The notes under the pieces are model-generated. The model was given only the letters and a program-made list of their open reading frames with translations. It was not told the DNA's origin and did not search any database. A stretch of DNA of 64,000 nt from Acuticoccus mangrovi. GTDB lineage: Bacteria; Pseudomonadota; Alphaproteobacteria; Rhizobiales; Amorphaceae. The stretch lies in NCBI RefSeq assembly GCF_016411865.1, contig NZ_JAEKJA010000020.1:1-64000 (forward strand), written 5' to 3'. Shown here in pieces: positions 51,867-60,867 of the stretch (positions are counted from its first letter, which is position 1; each line of letters opens with the position of its first letter). The translations under genes were made by a program, and so were the position numbers.

Positions 51867-52618
51867 CCGCCCTCCTGCCCGCGGGTGTCGACCCTTGGGC
51901 CGCGCTCGCCCTCATCGTCCTCAGCACGCTGACGAGTGCCCTCTCCGCCTCGGTGGGGATCGGCGGCGGCGTCACTCTGCTCGCGGCGATGACGTTCGTC
52001 GTGCCCATCGACGCGCTGATCCCGATCCACGGCGTCGTCCAGCTCGGCTCCAATGTCGGGCGGGCGGCGATGCAGGCGCGCGCCGCCACGCTGCGCCTCC
52101 TCCTGCCCTTCACCGTCGGCGCCGTGGTGGGGGCGGTGGTGGGCGGCCTCCTCGTCACGGATCTGCCGGAGGAGGTGATCCTCATCGCCATCGGCCTCTT
52201 CGTCATCGTCACCACGTGGGTGAAGCTGCCGCCGCTCGGCCGGGGCGAGCGCGGCGTTCTCGCCATCGGCGGGGCGGGGGCGACCGTGCTCACCATGTTC
52301 GTGGGCGCCACCGGCCCCTTCGTCATGGCGATGCTGCGGCAGGCGGGCCTTTCCCACAAAAGCCTCGTCGCTACCACCGCGGCGGCGATGACCGTCCAGC
52401 ACCTCCTCAAGATCCTCGCCTTCGGCTTCCTCGGCTTCGCGTTCGGCGCCTGGATCCCGCTGCTCGCCGCCATGATCGTCGCCGGCTTCATCGGCACCGT
52501 GATCGGCACACGCCTGCTCCACGGCCTGCCCGAGCAGTCGCTGCGCACCGCACTCAAGGTCGTGCTCACCCTCATCGGCGTCCAGCTCCTCATCCGCGCC
52601 GGGTTCGATTTGTGGTAG
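51863..52618 (+). CDS. Sulfite exporter TauE/SafE family membrane protein
   Basis: A 251-residue integral membrane protein with about seven to eight hydrophobic segments. Family features are SASVGIGGGVTLLAAM near the N-terminus and a second repeat GATGPFVMAMLRQAGLSHKS. TauE/SafE proteins export sulfite, sulfoacetate or similar anions. It is coupled to the aldo/keto reductase by ATGA overlap; a functional link is not evident. Confidence 0.9.
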   Translation: MTALLPAGVDPWAALALIVLSTLTSALSASVGIGGGVTLLAAMTFVVPIDALIPIHGVVQLGSNVGRAAMQARAATLRLLLPFTVGAVVGAVVGGLLVTDLPEEVILIAIGLFVIVTTWVKLPPLGRGERGVLAIGGAGATVLTMFVGATGPFVMAMLRQAGLSHKSLVATTAAAMTVQHLLKILAFGFLGFAFGAWIPLLAAMIVAGFIGTVIGTRLLHGLPEQSLRTALKVVLTLIGVQLLIRAGFDLW

Positions 52619-52667
52619 GCAGCGCCGGCCGGCCCCCCGTCGGCGCCGCTTTCTCCGGAGCCTCCCG

Positions 52668-53594
52668 ATGAGCGTCACTCGCGAAATGATCGCCGCCGCC
52701 CAGAACCGGATCGCCCCCTACGTGCGGCGCACGCCCTTGATGCAGCTCGCCGACCCGGTGCGCTGCGAGCTGAAGCTGGAGCTCCTTCAGGTTACCGGCT
52801 CCTTCAAGGCACGCGGCGCCTTCAACGCTCTCCTCTCGAACGACGTGCCCGAGGCCGGCGTCGCCGCCGCATCCGGCGGCAACCACGGCGCCGCCGTCGC
52901 CCATGCCGCGACCCGGCTCGGCCATGCCTCCGCGATCTTCGTGCCGACCATCGCGAGTCGCGCCAAGCTGCGCGTCATCGAGGCGGCGATGGGTGACGTT
53001 CACATCGGCGGCGACCGCTACGCCGACGCCCTCGCCGCCTGCGAGGCCTTCCAGGCGGAGACCGGCGCCATCTCCATCCACGCCTACGACAGCCCCGCCA
53101 CCGTCGCCGGCCAGGGCACCGTGGCCGCCGAGTGGGAGGCCGACAGCACGGGGCTCGACACCGTGCTCGTCGCCGTCGGCGGCGGCGGCCTGATCTCCGG
53201 CGTCGCCAGCTGGTTCGAGGACCGGGTGAAGGTGGTGGGCGTCGAGCCCCAAGGCTCGGCGTGCCTCCATGCCGCGCTCGCCGCGGGCGGACCGGTCGAT
53301 GTCGAGGTGGACTCGATCGCCGCCGACTCCCTCGGCGCCAAGCGCACCGGCGCCCTCAACCACGCCATCGCCGCCCGCTATGTCGACGAGGTGGTGCTCG
53401 TGCCCGACCACTCCATCGTCGAGGCGATGCGCACGCTGTGGCAGACGGCCCGGCTCATGGTCGAGCCGGGTGGCGCCACCGCCTTCGCCGCGCTCCAGTC
53501 CGGCGCCTATACGCCACGGCCCGGCGAGCGTGTCGGCGTGCTCGTCTGCGGCGGCAACACCGATCCAGCACTCTTTGCGGAACTCCTCGGCTAG
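52668..53594 (+). CDS. Threonine dehydratase-like PLP enzyme, no ACT domain
   Basis: A 308-residue fold-type II enzyme. The PLP Lys47 lies in TGSFKARGAFN; SGGNHGAAVAHAA and the phosphate-binding VGGGGLISGVASWFE follow. Single-domain length and no C-terminal ACT regulatory domain point to the catabolic threonine/serine dehydratase or hydroxyaspartate ammonia-lyase branch, which sequence alone cannot separate. leuB follows after 12 bases and may be co-transcribed. Confidence 0.88.
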   Translation: MSVTREMIAAAQNRIAPYVRRTPLMQLADPVRCELKLELLQVTGSFKARGAFNALLSNDVPEAGVAAASGGNHGAAVAHAATRLGHASAIFVPTIASRAKLRVIEAAMGDVHIGGDRYADALAACEAFQAETGAISIHAYDSPATVAGQGTVAAEWEADSTGLDTVLVAVGGGGLISGVASWFEDRVKVVGVEPQGSACLHAALAAGGPVDVEVDSIAADSLGAKRTGALNHAIAARYVDEVVLVPDHSIVEAMRTLWQTARLMVEPGGATAFAALQSGAYTPRPGERVGVLVCGGNTDPALFAELLG

Positions 53595-53606
53595 AAAGGA
53601 TCCATC

Positions 53607-54710
53607 ATGCCTTCCCTCCTGCTCCTCGCCGGCGACGGCATCGGCCCCGAAGTGATGGCGGCCACCGAGCGCGTCATCCACTTCTTCAACAAGCGCGGGG
53701 CGGGGTTCGAGCTCCAGAGCGGCCTCGTCGGCGGCACCGCGGTGGACAACGAGGGCGCGCCGATCTCCGAGGCGACGCTGGCCAAGGCGATGGCGGCGGA
53801 CGCCATCCTGTTCGGCGCCGTCGGCGGTCCGCAGTATGACGGCCTCTCCTACGACATGCGCCCGGAGGCCGGCCTCCTGCGCCTGCGCAAGCACTTCGAC
53901 CTGTTCGCCAACATCCGGCCGGCGATCTGCTATCCGGCGCTCGCCGACTCCTCCAGCCTCAAGCGCGAGGTGGTGGAAGGGCTCGACATCATCATCCTGC
54001 GCGAGCTCACCGGCGGCGTCTATTTCGGCGAGCCGAAGACCATCGAGGAGCTCGGCAACGGCCAGAAGCGGGCCATCGACACCCAGGTCTACGACACCTA
54101 CGAGATCGACCGCATCGGCCGCGCCGCGTTCGACCTCGCCCGCACCCGCCGCAACCACGTCACCTCGATGGAGAAGCGCAACGTCATGAAGACGGGCGTG
54201 CTCTGGCGCGAGGTGATGGAGGAGACCCACAAGGACGGCTACGAGGACGTCACGCTCGACCACATGCTCGCCGATGCCGGCGCTATGCAGCTCGTGCGCA
54301 ATCCCAAGCAGTTCGACGTCATCGTCTGCGACAACCTCTTCGGCGACATGCTGTCCGACATCGCCGCTCAGCTGACCGGCTCGCTCGGCATGCTGCCGTC
54401 GGCCTCGCTCGGCGCGGTGGATTCGACCACCGGCCGGCGCCGCGCCCTCTACGAGCCGGTGCACGGCTCCGCGCCCGACATCGCCGGCAAGGGCATCGCC
54501 AACCCGATCGCGATGATCGCGTCCTTCGGCATGGCGCTGCAGTATTCGTTCGGCATGGTCGCCGAGGCGAAGGCGCTCGACGCGGCCATCGCCGAGACCC
54601 TCGCCGAGGGCCTGCGCACCGCCGACATCGCCGCCCCCGGCGACGAGGCGGTGGGAACCACCGAGATGACCGACGCCATCCTCGGCAACCTCGAGATGTC
54701 GCTGCGCTGA
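53607..54710 (+). CDS. leuB: 3-isopropylmalate dehydrogenase LeuB
   Basis: Oxidatively decarboxylates 3-isopropylmalate in leucine synthesis. A 367-residue enzyme with [25 protein letters not shown], the substrate-binding [14 protein letters not shown] and [51 protein letters not shown] and [18 protein letters not shown]. Complete. AAAGGA precedes ATG 53607. Followed by a strong hairpin and then an RTX remnant. Confidence 0.96.
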   Translation: MPSLLLLAGDGIGPEVMAATERVIHFFNKRGAGFELQSGLVGGTAVDNEGAPISEATLAKAMAADAILFGAVGGPQYDGLSYDMRPEAGLLRLRKHFDLFANIRPAICYPALADSSSLKREVVEGLDIIILRELTGGVYFGEPKTIEELGNGQKRAIDTQVYDTYEIDRIGRAAFDLARTRRNHVTSMEKRNVMKTGVLWREVMEETHKDGYEDVTLDHMLADAGAMQLVRNPKQFDVIVCDNLFGDMLSDIAAQLTGSLGMLPSASLGAVDSTTGRRRALYEPVHGSAPDIAGKGIANPIAMIASFGMALQYSFGMVAEAKALDAAIAETLAEGLRTADIAAPGDEAVGTTEMTDAILGNLEMSLR

Positions 54711-54725
54711 GGCGCGTGCCGACCG

Positions 54726-54759
54726 CCGAGGGCGCGCCGCTCAGCCGGCGCGCCCTCGG
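54726..54759 (+). terminator. 14-bp hairpin after leuB
   Basis: CCGAGGGCGCGCCG and its perfect complement around a 6-base loop, 15 bases after the leuB stop. No U-tract follows, so it may need Rho or act only as an mRNA end-stem. Confidence 0.6.
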
Positions 54760-54762
54760 CCC

Positions 54763-55380
54763 GGCAACGGCGACACCGTCCTCTGCCGCGACGGCGACGA
54801 CGACAGCCGCGGCGGCGCGGGCACCGACACCGTCGGCTCCTCCGCCTCGCCCTGCGGCGTGACCGTCGATCTCTCCCGCAATCTCGACCGCGGCGGAGAC
54901 GCCCACGGCGACACCTACGCCGCGGTCGAGAACCTGAACGGCTTCCGACACGACGACCATCTCACCGGCACCAACGACGCGAACCGGCTCTACAGCTTCG
55001 ACGGCGACGACGTGGTCATGAGGCTCGGCGGCGACGACAGCCTCGCCGGCGAGGCGGGAGACGACACCACCGACGGCGGAACCGGCGACGACACGCTCGA
55101 CGGTGTGCGCGGCGACAACGATCTGACGGGCGGCCCGGGCTACGACATCGTCGTCGCCGACTTCGCCCCCGGCGACACGGTCGTTCGGGACTTCGATCCC
55201 GGCGAGGACCGCATCCACTTCTATGGCGAGAGCTACGAGACCTTCATGGCTCGCGCGGTCCAAGACGGCGCGGATGTCGTCTACCAGCGCGGGAACACCT
55301 ATCTCGGCTACGAGACGAGCCTGCGGATCGGGAACACGACGCTCGCCGCACTGACACCAGACGTGATGTTGTTCGACTGA
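54763..55380 (+). pseudogene. 5'-truncated RTX calcium-binding repeat gene remnant
   Basis: From GTG 54859 to the stop is a 173-residue frame with RTX-type nonapeptides (GGDDSLAGEAGDD, GGTGDDTLDG, GGPGYDIVVAD) and a C-terminal FDPGEDRIHFYG strand typical of secreted calcium-binding proteins. RTX homology clearly continues upstream in the same frame as GNGDTVLCRDGDDDSRGG and GAGTDTV, yet no start codon occurs between the in-frame stop at 54667 and 54859, and the repeats are eroded (Cys and Ser in place of consensus Gly/Leu). It therefore looks like the tail of a lost larger gene. If translated from 54859 it would be a short RTX protein with no secretion system nearby. Confidence 0.6.
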
Positions 55381-55444
55381 GTCTGATAGGCGCGCGCCCG
55401 CGAATGCGTGTAAGGAGGGTGTATCTACCCGCCCGAGTCTTTCG

Positions 55445-56410
55445 ATGCCCCAGACCGACAACACCCGTGGCGCCGCGCTCATGGCGGTGTCGATGGGCTT
55501 CTTCGCCGTCAACGACGCGCTCCTGAAGATCGCCTTCGAATCGCTGCCCCTCACACAGGCCGTGCTGATCCGAAGCGGTCTCGGAACCATCTTCATCCTC
55601 GGGCTCTGCTGGCATACCGGTTTCGATCGCTTCCACCCCACGGCGCGCGACATGATGGCGCTGGCGACGCGGTCCCTCTGCGAGGTGGCGGCGACCGCCA
55701 CCTTCATGGTCGCGCTGTCGCAAATGCCGCTCGCCGATGCCGTGGCGCTGACGCAGGTCGCGCCGCTCGTGCTCACCATGGCGGCCGCCCTGTTGTTCGG
55801 CGAGCCGGTCCGCTGGCGGCGCTGGACGGCCATCGGCGTGGGCTTCCTCGGCGTCCTCATCATGATCCGGCCGGGCGGGGAAGGGTTCGACGCCCTGTCC
55901 CTGCTTCCCCTCGTCACCGTCGTCTTCGTGGTGGTGCGCGATCTCGTCACGCGCCTTCTCTCTCCGTCCACGCCGGCAGTGTTCGCGAGCCTCGCGACGC
56001 TCGTCACCATCACGGTCAGCTCCGCCATCGTCATGCCGTTCCAAGGCTGGCATCACGCCTCCGCCGTCGACTTCGCCGTCGGCGCGGGGGCGGCGCTCGC
56101 CGTCACCCTCGGCTACCTCATCAACGTGACCGCGCTGCGGCTCGGTGAGATCTCGGTGGTCTCCCCCTTTCGCTACACCGTGCTCGTCTATTCGTTCGTG
56201 CTGGGCTTCGTCATCTTCGGCGACGTGCCGGACGTGATGACCCTCGTCGGCGCAACCATCGTCGTCGGCGCCGGCCTCTACACGCTGTGGCGCGAGCAAA
56301 GGGTGGGGCGCAAGCCCGTCGCCGCCAGCGCCTCGCCGCGCCCCTTCGCCCCGCTGGAGGGCGAAGCCAACGCCGAAAGGGCCGAGACGCGCGTCAAGGT
56401 CGAGCCCTGA
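55445..56410 (+). CDS. EamA-family (drug/metabolite) transporter
   Basis: A 321-residue protein of about ten membrane helices in two EamA halves: the first starts GAALMAVSMGFFAVNDALLKIAF, with PLADAVALTQVAPLVLTMAAALLFGE; the second has PFRYTVLVYSFVLGFVIFGDVPD and a last VGATIVVGAGLYTLWRE. DMT members export amino acids, nucleosides or other metabolites; the substrate cannot be told. A hydrophilic tail of 25 residues follows. No operon partner. Confidence 0.92.
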   Translation: MPQTDNTRGAALMAVSMGFFAVNDALLKIAFESLPLTQAVLIRSGLGTIFILGLCWHTGFDRFHPTARDMMALATRSLCEVAATATFMVALSQMPLADAVALTQVAPLVLTMAAALLFGEPVRWRRWTAIGVGFLGVLIMIRPGGEGFDALSLLPLVTVVFVVVRDLVTRLLSPSTPAVFASLATLVTITVSSAIVMPFQGWHHASAVDFAVGAGAALAVTLGYLINVTALRLGEISVVSPFRYTVLVYSFVLGFVIFGDVPDVMTLVGATIVVGAGLYTLWREQRVGRKPVAASASPRPFAPLEGEANAERAETRVKVEP

Positions 56411-56441
56411 CCAGCCGGCCCTCGTACCCTATGTTGGCCTC

Positions 56442-57488
56442 ATGACGAGCGAGCCTCTCCTCACTCTCACCCCGGAAGGCCTCTACTGTCCGCGCGGTCG
56501 GTTCCACATCGACCCGATTCGGCCGGTCCCGCGCGCCGTCATCACCCACGGCCACGCCGATCACGCGCGGCCAGGCCACGGCAGCGTGCTCGCGACGCCC
56601 GAAACGCTCGCCATCATGGCGATCCGCTATGGCGAAGGGTTCACCACCACGCGCCAGCCCACCCCCTACGGCGAACCCGTCACCGTCGACGGCCTCGGCG
56701 TGAGCCTTCATCCGGCCGGCCACATTCGCGGCTCGGCGCAGGTGCTGATCGACCGCGGCGGCCACCGTGCCGTCGTCTCCGGCGACTACAAGCGCCAGTC
56801 CGATCCGACGGCCGCGTCGTTCGAGCTCGTGCCCTGCCACCTCTTCGTGACCGAGGCGACGTTCGCGCTGCCGGTGTTCCGCCATCCGGACGCCGCCGAC
56901 GAGGTGGCGAAGCTGCTCGATTCGCTCAGCCTCTTTCCCGATCGGCCGCATCTCGTCGGCGCCTACGCGCTCGGCAAGGCGCAGCGGGTCATCGCGCTGC
57001 TGCGTGCTGCCGGCCATCACGCGCCGATCTATCTGCACGGCGCGCTGCAGCGCCTCACCGACCACTACGTCGAAGCGGGCGTCGATCTCGGCCGGCTCGA
57101 GCCGGTGAAAGAGGTGGAACCGAAGACGCTCGGCGGGTCCATCACCCTCTGTCCGCCGTCGGCGCTCGCCGACCGCTGGTCTCGCCGCTTCGGCGATCCG
57201 GTGACCGGCTTCGCCTCCGGCTGGATGCGGGTGCGCGCGCGGGCGCGGCAGCGCGGCGTGGAGCTGCCTCTCGTCATCTCCGACCATGCCGATTGGGAGG
57301 ATCTGTGCACCACCATCGTGGAGACCGGGGCGGAGGCGGTGTGGGTGACCCACGGCCAGGAGGACGCCCTCGTCCATTGGGCGACGCAGGCCGGCATCGA
57401 CGCCCGCCCGCTCCGCCTCCTCGGCTACGGCGATGGTGACGACGGCGAGGCCGACCTCATCGAGCCGTCCCCCGACGAGGCCGCCTGA
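56442..57488 (+). CDS. Ligase-associated DNA exonuclease (metallo-beta-lactamase fold)
   Basis: A 348-residue protein with the zinc-binding motif ITHGHADHARPGHG, then HPAGHIRGSAQVLI, VVSGDYKRQSDP, a C-terminal beta-CASP region with ASGWMRVRARARQRG, and SDHADWEDL. In Hyphomicrobiales this protein is normally encoded beside an ATP-dependent DNA ligase and a DEAD/DEAH helicase. Here neither is present: the gene is convergent with the S24 repressor with only six bases between stops. Zinc and catalytic residues are intact. Confidence 0.88.
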   Translation: MTSEPLLTLTPEGLYCPRGRFHIDPIRPVPRAVITHGHADHARPGHGSVLATPETLAIMAIRYGEGFTTTRQPTPYGEPVTVDGLGVSLHPAGHIRGSAQVLIDRGGHRAVVSGDYKRQSDPTAASFELVPCHLFVTEATFALPVFRHPDAADEVAKLLDSLSLFPDRPHLVGAYALGKAQRVIALLRAAGHHAPIYLHGALQRLTDHYVEAGVDLGRLEPVKEVEPKTLGGSITLCPPSALADRWSRRFGDPVTGFASGWMRVRARARQRGVELPLVISDHADWEDLCTTIVETGAEAVWVTHGQEDALVHWATQAGIDARPLRLLGYGDGDDGEADLIEPSPDEAA

Positions 57489-57494
57489 GGTGTC

Positions 57495-58133
57495 CTATTG
57501 CGACGCGTAGACGATCTTCGCAATCCACTCGACGCTGTCGCACGAGAAGGCGACGTCCGGATGATCCGGGTTGACGGCGTGGAAGCTCACCTCGTTGCCG
57601 GTGTTGTCCTTCAGGATCTTCACCAGCACGTCGGTGTTGGTCAGCTTGACCACCACGCGGTCGCCGGGCCGGGCCGACGCCGAGGAGGAGACGAACAGAA
57701 CGTCGCCATGGCGATAGAGCGGCTGCATGGAATCGCCCACCACCGACAGAGCGTAGAGCGGACCGTGCCGCGCATCCGGAAAATGGATGATCCGCGGCGG
57801 ACGCGGCAGCGCCACGGGTTTCTCGGCCGCCGCCGCCGGCAGCTCGAAGCCCGCGTGCGCCTCCCCGAGGAGGGGCACGGAGACGTGCTCGGCCGGATAG
57901 ACGGTTTCCGCCCCCTCACCGAAGAGCTCGGTGATCGAGGTGTTGGTGGCCGTCAAAATCTTCGCGATGGATTCGGTGGACGGCCAGCGGGGCCGCCCAT
58001 CCGGCGCGAAACGCTTCGACTTGTTGAACGTGGTGGGATCGAGACCGGAACGGCGCGCCAACCCCGATGGCGACATGCCGTTGCGATCCGCCAACGAGTC
58101 GATCGCGTTCCAAACCTCTTCGTGCGCAAGCAT
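57495..58133 (-). CDS. XRE-S24 (LexA-like) self-cleaving repressor
   Basis: A 212-residue regulator with an N-terminal helix-turn-helix (GMSPSGLARRSGLDPTTFNKSKRF) and a C-terminal S24 peptidase domain. The cleavage-site region is GEAHAGFELP; catalytic Ser is in VVGDSMQPLY and Lys in DVLVKILKD. This type of protein resembles phage repressors and stress regulators such as HdiR. It is divergent from the DUF952 gene; the intervening 225 bp contain a CCGCATGCGG palindrome that may be its operator. No phage genes adjoin. Confidence 0.88.
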   Translation of the reverse strand: MLAHEEVWNAIDSLADRNGMSPSGLARRSGLDPTTFNKSKRFAPDGRPRWPSTESIAKILTATNTSITELFGEGAETVYPAEHVSVPLLGEAHAGFELPAAAAEKPVALPRPPRIIHFPDARHGPLYALSVVGDSMQPLYRHGDVLFVSSSASARPGDRVVVKLTNTDVLVKILKDNTGNEVSFHAVNPDHPDVAFSCDSVEWIAKIVYASQ

Positions 58134-58178
58134 ATTCTACTCCAAGCCGAAGGTGTTCGTCCGCGGCAATGTCCTAAT

Positions 58179-58188
58179 CCGCATGCGG
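58179..58188. promoter_or_regulatory. 10-bp palindrome, candidate operator of the S24 repressor
   Basis: CCGCATGCGG is a perfect 10-bp palindrome 46 bases before the repressor start, in the region shared with the divergent DUF952 gene. Position is the only support; such a short palindrome could arise by chance in GC-rich DNA. Confidence 0.3.
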
Positions 58189-58358
58189 TACTGACCTAGA
58201 TCAAACTTAGCCCGGGTCGCGATCGCAACCGCTCAGCGTGCGAACAAGCTGCAACCGCTATGGAAACATTTAACACAGTATGCATTCAGCATGGAATAAT
58301 GCCGGAACGCCTCTCTCTCTTTCATCGAAACCATCGCGGAGGACAGAAGCTCAATCCA

Positions 58359-58712
58359 ATGAACGATGTGTCGATCATTAAAATTCTCCGCGCCGACGAG
58401 TTGGCCGAACTGGTGGTGTCCGGACGCTTCGAGGGCTCCGCCGACGACCGCCGCGACGGCTTCGTGCACCTGTCGACCGACGCCCAGGTGCCCGGCACCC
58501 TGACAAAACATTTCCACCAAATCGCTACGCTGTTTCTAATATATGTTAAAATTGGGGCGCTTGAAGACGCACTCCGCTGGGAGGTCTCGCGCGGCGGAGA
58601 GCGCTTCCCTCACCTCTATCGTCCCCTCGTGCTGAGCGACGTGGAAGCGGTCGTGCCGGTCCCGCAGACGCGGGACGGCTGGCAGGTCCCGCGTCTGAAG
58701 TTGGAAGTTTAG
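58359..58712 (+). CDS. DUF952 domain protein
   Basis: A 117-residue protein with IIKILRADELAELVVSGRFEGS, DGFVHLSTDAQVPGTLTKHF and a C-terminal FPHLYRPLVLSDVEAVVPVP, the pattern of DUF952 (a PseudoU-synthase/ADP-ribosyl-like fold of unknown activity). ATG 58359 matches the family start; GGAGGA is 15 bases upstream, longer than usual, and ATG 58299 is a less likely alternative. Positions 58520-58550 are notably AT-rich for this genome. Confidence 0.8.
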   Translation: MNDVSIIKILRADELAELVVSGRFEGSADDRRDGFVHLSTDAQVPGTLTKHFHQIATLFLIYVKIGALEDALRWEVSRGGERFPHLYRPLVLSDVEAVVPVPQTRDGWQVPRLKLEV

Positions 58713-58746
58713 TGCGACGTCGTGTCGCACCCTGACACCTGTCAGG
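58712..58746. terminator. Paired hairpins between the convergent DUF952 and asd genes
   Basis: GTGCGAC/GTCGCAC (7 bp, 5-base loop, 58712-58730) is directly followed by CCTGACA/TGTCAGG (7 bp, 2-base loop, 58731-58746), which overlaps the asd stop. Together they fill the 29-bp convergent gap and can serve both directions. No U-tract. Confidence 0.55.
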
Positions 58747-59776
58747 CGGCCTGACGCTGCCCCGTGAGGAGCTTCCTGTTCACCAGGAGTTCAGCAATCT
58801 GCACGGTGTTGAGCGCCGCGCCCTTGCGCAGATTGTCCGACACCACCCACATGGCGAGGCCGTTCTCCACCGTCGGATCCTCACGGATGCGGCTGATGTA
58901 GGTGGCGTCCTCGCCGGCGGCCTCGTAGGGGGTCACGTAGCCGCCCGGCTCGCGCTTATCGACCACCAGGCAGCCCGGCGCCTCGCGCAGGATCTCGCGT
59001 GCCTCGTCGGCCGACAGCGGCTCCTCGAGCTCCAGCGTCACCGCCTCGGCGTGGGAGATGAACACCGGCACGCGCACGCAGGTGGCGATCAGCTTGATCT
59101 TGGGGTCGAGGATCTTCTTGGTCTCGACCATCATCTTCCACTCTTCCTTGGTGGCGCCGTCCTCCATGAAGACGTCGATCTGCGGGATCACGTTGAACGC
59201 CATCCGCTTGGGGAACTTCTTCGATTCCACCGTGTCGGAGACGAACACCGCCCGCGTCTGGGCGAAGAGGTCGTCCATCGCCTCCTTCCCGGCGCCCGAC
59301 ACCGACTGGTAGGTCGACACCACCACGCGGCGGATCTTGGCGCGGTCATGGATCGGCTTCAGCGCCACCACGAGCTGCGCGGTCGAGCAGTTGGGGTTCG
59401 CGATGATGTTCTTCTTGCGGAAGCCCTCCACCGCGTCGGCATTCACCTCCGGCACGATCAGCGGCACGTCGGGATCGACGCGGAAGGCGGAGGAGTTGTC
59501 GATGACCACCGCGCCGGCCTTGCCGATCTTCGGCGCCCATTCGCGCGAGACGTCGCCGCCGGCCGACATCAGCACAATGTCCACGTCGGAGAAGTCGGCA
59601 GTCTCGAGGGCGGAGCAGGTCAGGGTTTTGTCGCCGAACGACACCTCGGTGCCCTGGCTGCGGCGCGAGGCAAGCGCCGTCACCTTGTCGGCGGGAAAGC
59701 CGCGCTCGGCCATGATGTCGAGGATTTCGCGGCCGACGTTGCCCGTCGCGCCGACGACTGCCACGTGGAAGCCCAT
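58742..59776 (-). CDS. asd: Aspartate-semialdehyde dehydrogenase
   Basis: Reduces aspartyl phosphate to the semialdehyde, the branch point to lysine/diaminopimelate, threonine and methionine. A 344-residue enzyme with VAVVGATGNVGREILDIM, the catalytic Cys130 in NPNCSTAQL, TYQSVSGAGKEAMDDL and a C-terminal ISRIREDPTVENGLAMWVVSDN. Complete and of normal length. ATG 59776 is followed upstream by 92 bases before the convergent-free gluQ end. Confidence 0.96.
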   Translation of the reverse strand: MGFHVAVVGATGNVGREILDIMAERGFPADKVTALASRRSQGTEVSFGDKTLTCSALETADFSDVDIVLMSAGGDVSREWAPKIGKAGAVVIDNSSAFRVDPDVPLIVPEVNADAVEGFRKKNIIANPNCSTAQLVVALKPIHDRAKIRRVVVSTYQSVSGAGKEAMDDLFAQTRAVFVSDTVESKKFPKRMAFNVIPQIDVFMEDGATKEEWKMMVETKKILDPKIKLIATCVRVPVFISHAEAVTLELEEPLSADEAREILREAPGCLVVDKREPGGYVTPYEAAGEDATYISRIREDPTVENGLAMWVVSDNLRKGAALNTVQIAELLVNRKLLTGQRQAA

Positions 59777-59868
59777 CGAACCATCTCACTCTTTGTCGTG
59801 ATGCGAAGCGGTCAGATAGGCGCGATAGGGGGCGCTTGTCCATGGCAGGCGCGCAATTCGCTCCCGGA

Positions 59869-60717
59869 TCAGAGGAGCGGGACGAGCTCGGCGCGCAGCG
59901 CCGCCGCGCTCAGGCCGCCGTCGCGCAGCACCTGCAGCGCCTCCGCCCCGTTCGACTTCGACAGCTTGCGCCCGTCCGCCCCGAGGATGAGCGGATGGTG
60001 CCGATAGGCGGGGGCCGGCAGGTCGAGGAGGCTTTGCAGCACCCGGTGAACCGCCGTCGAGGGAAGGAGGTCCTCGCCCCGCACGACATGGGTGATGCCC
60101 TGCGCGGCATCGTCGACGACCACCGCGAGATGATAGCTCGTCGGCGTCTCCTTGCGGGCGAGGAGAACGTCGCCCCAGAGCGCGGGATCGACGGGGCGGC
60201 GCACCGGATCGGCCCCGTCGGCGTCCACCGTCACGGCCTCGAGCGGGCCGGTGCGGACGAGGGCGTCGGCCATTCTGAGGCGCCACGCCGCCGGCTCGCC
60301 GCTCGCCCGCCGGCGTGCCGCCTCCGCCGCGCCGAGGATGGCATCGTCGCCGGGGAACACCGGCGCCCCGTCCGGGTCGCGCGCGATCCCCGGCACGCGC
60401 GCCGCCTCCGAAATCTCCCGTCGCGAGGCGAAGGACGGATAGAGGAGCCCCATCGCCCGCAATCGCGCCAGCGCGTCCGCATAGGCGGGGAAGCGGGTGC
60501 TCTGGCGCCACATCGGCGGCGTCCAGGCGATGCCGAGCCAGGCGAGATCGTCGAGGATGGCGCTCTCGTACTCCGGCCGGCAGCGACCGGGGTCGATGTC
60601 CTCCATCCGCAGCCTCAGCGGCAGGCCGAGCCGATCGGCCATGTGCCGGTTGGCGAGCGCGGAGAGGGCGTGACCCTTGTGCAGGCGCCCGTTCGGGCTC
60701 GGCGCGAAGCGCAGCAT
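59869..60717 (-). CDS. gluQ: Glutamyl-Q tRNA(Asp) synthetase GluQ
   Basis: Attaches glutamate to queuosine in tRNA(Asp). A 282-residue truncated GluRS-like enzyme keeping only the catalytic domain: FAPSPNGRLHKGHALSAL (HIGH-type motif), RMEDIDPGRC, HLAVVVDDAAQGITHVVRGED and KLSKS near the end. The anticodon-binding domain is absent, as expected for GluQ. ATG 60717 begins MLRFAPSPNG; an upstream ATG at 60822 gives an unrelated leader. Confidence 0.93.
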   Translation of the reverse strand: MLRFAPSPNGRLHKGHALSALANRHMADRLGLPLRLRMEDIDPGRCRPEYESAILDDLAWLGIAWTPPMWRQSTRFPAYADALARLRAMGLLYPSFASRREISEAARVPGIARDPDGAPVFPGDDAILGAAEAARRRASGEPAAWRLRMADALVRTGPLEAVTVDADGADPVRRPVDPALWGDVLLARKETPTSYHLAVVVDDAAQGITHVVRGEDLLPSTAVHRVLQSLLDLPAPAYRHHPLILGADGRKLSKSNGAEALQVLRDGGLSAAALRAELVPLL

Positions 60718-60867
60718 TCGTCCTCCTCGACCGCCGCAACTCTGAGCCGACCGTCGCCCCAGTGTCACCACAGCCACACCCATTTCAACGGGATAGGGCC
60801 CGCGCACCGTCGGGCCGATCACGAATTCAATGGCGCGGCCCGCTGGGAGCCGCTATGGGAGAGCGAC

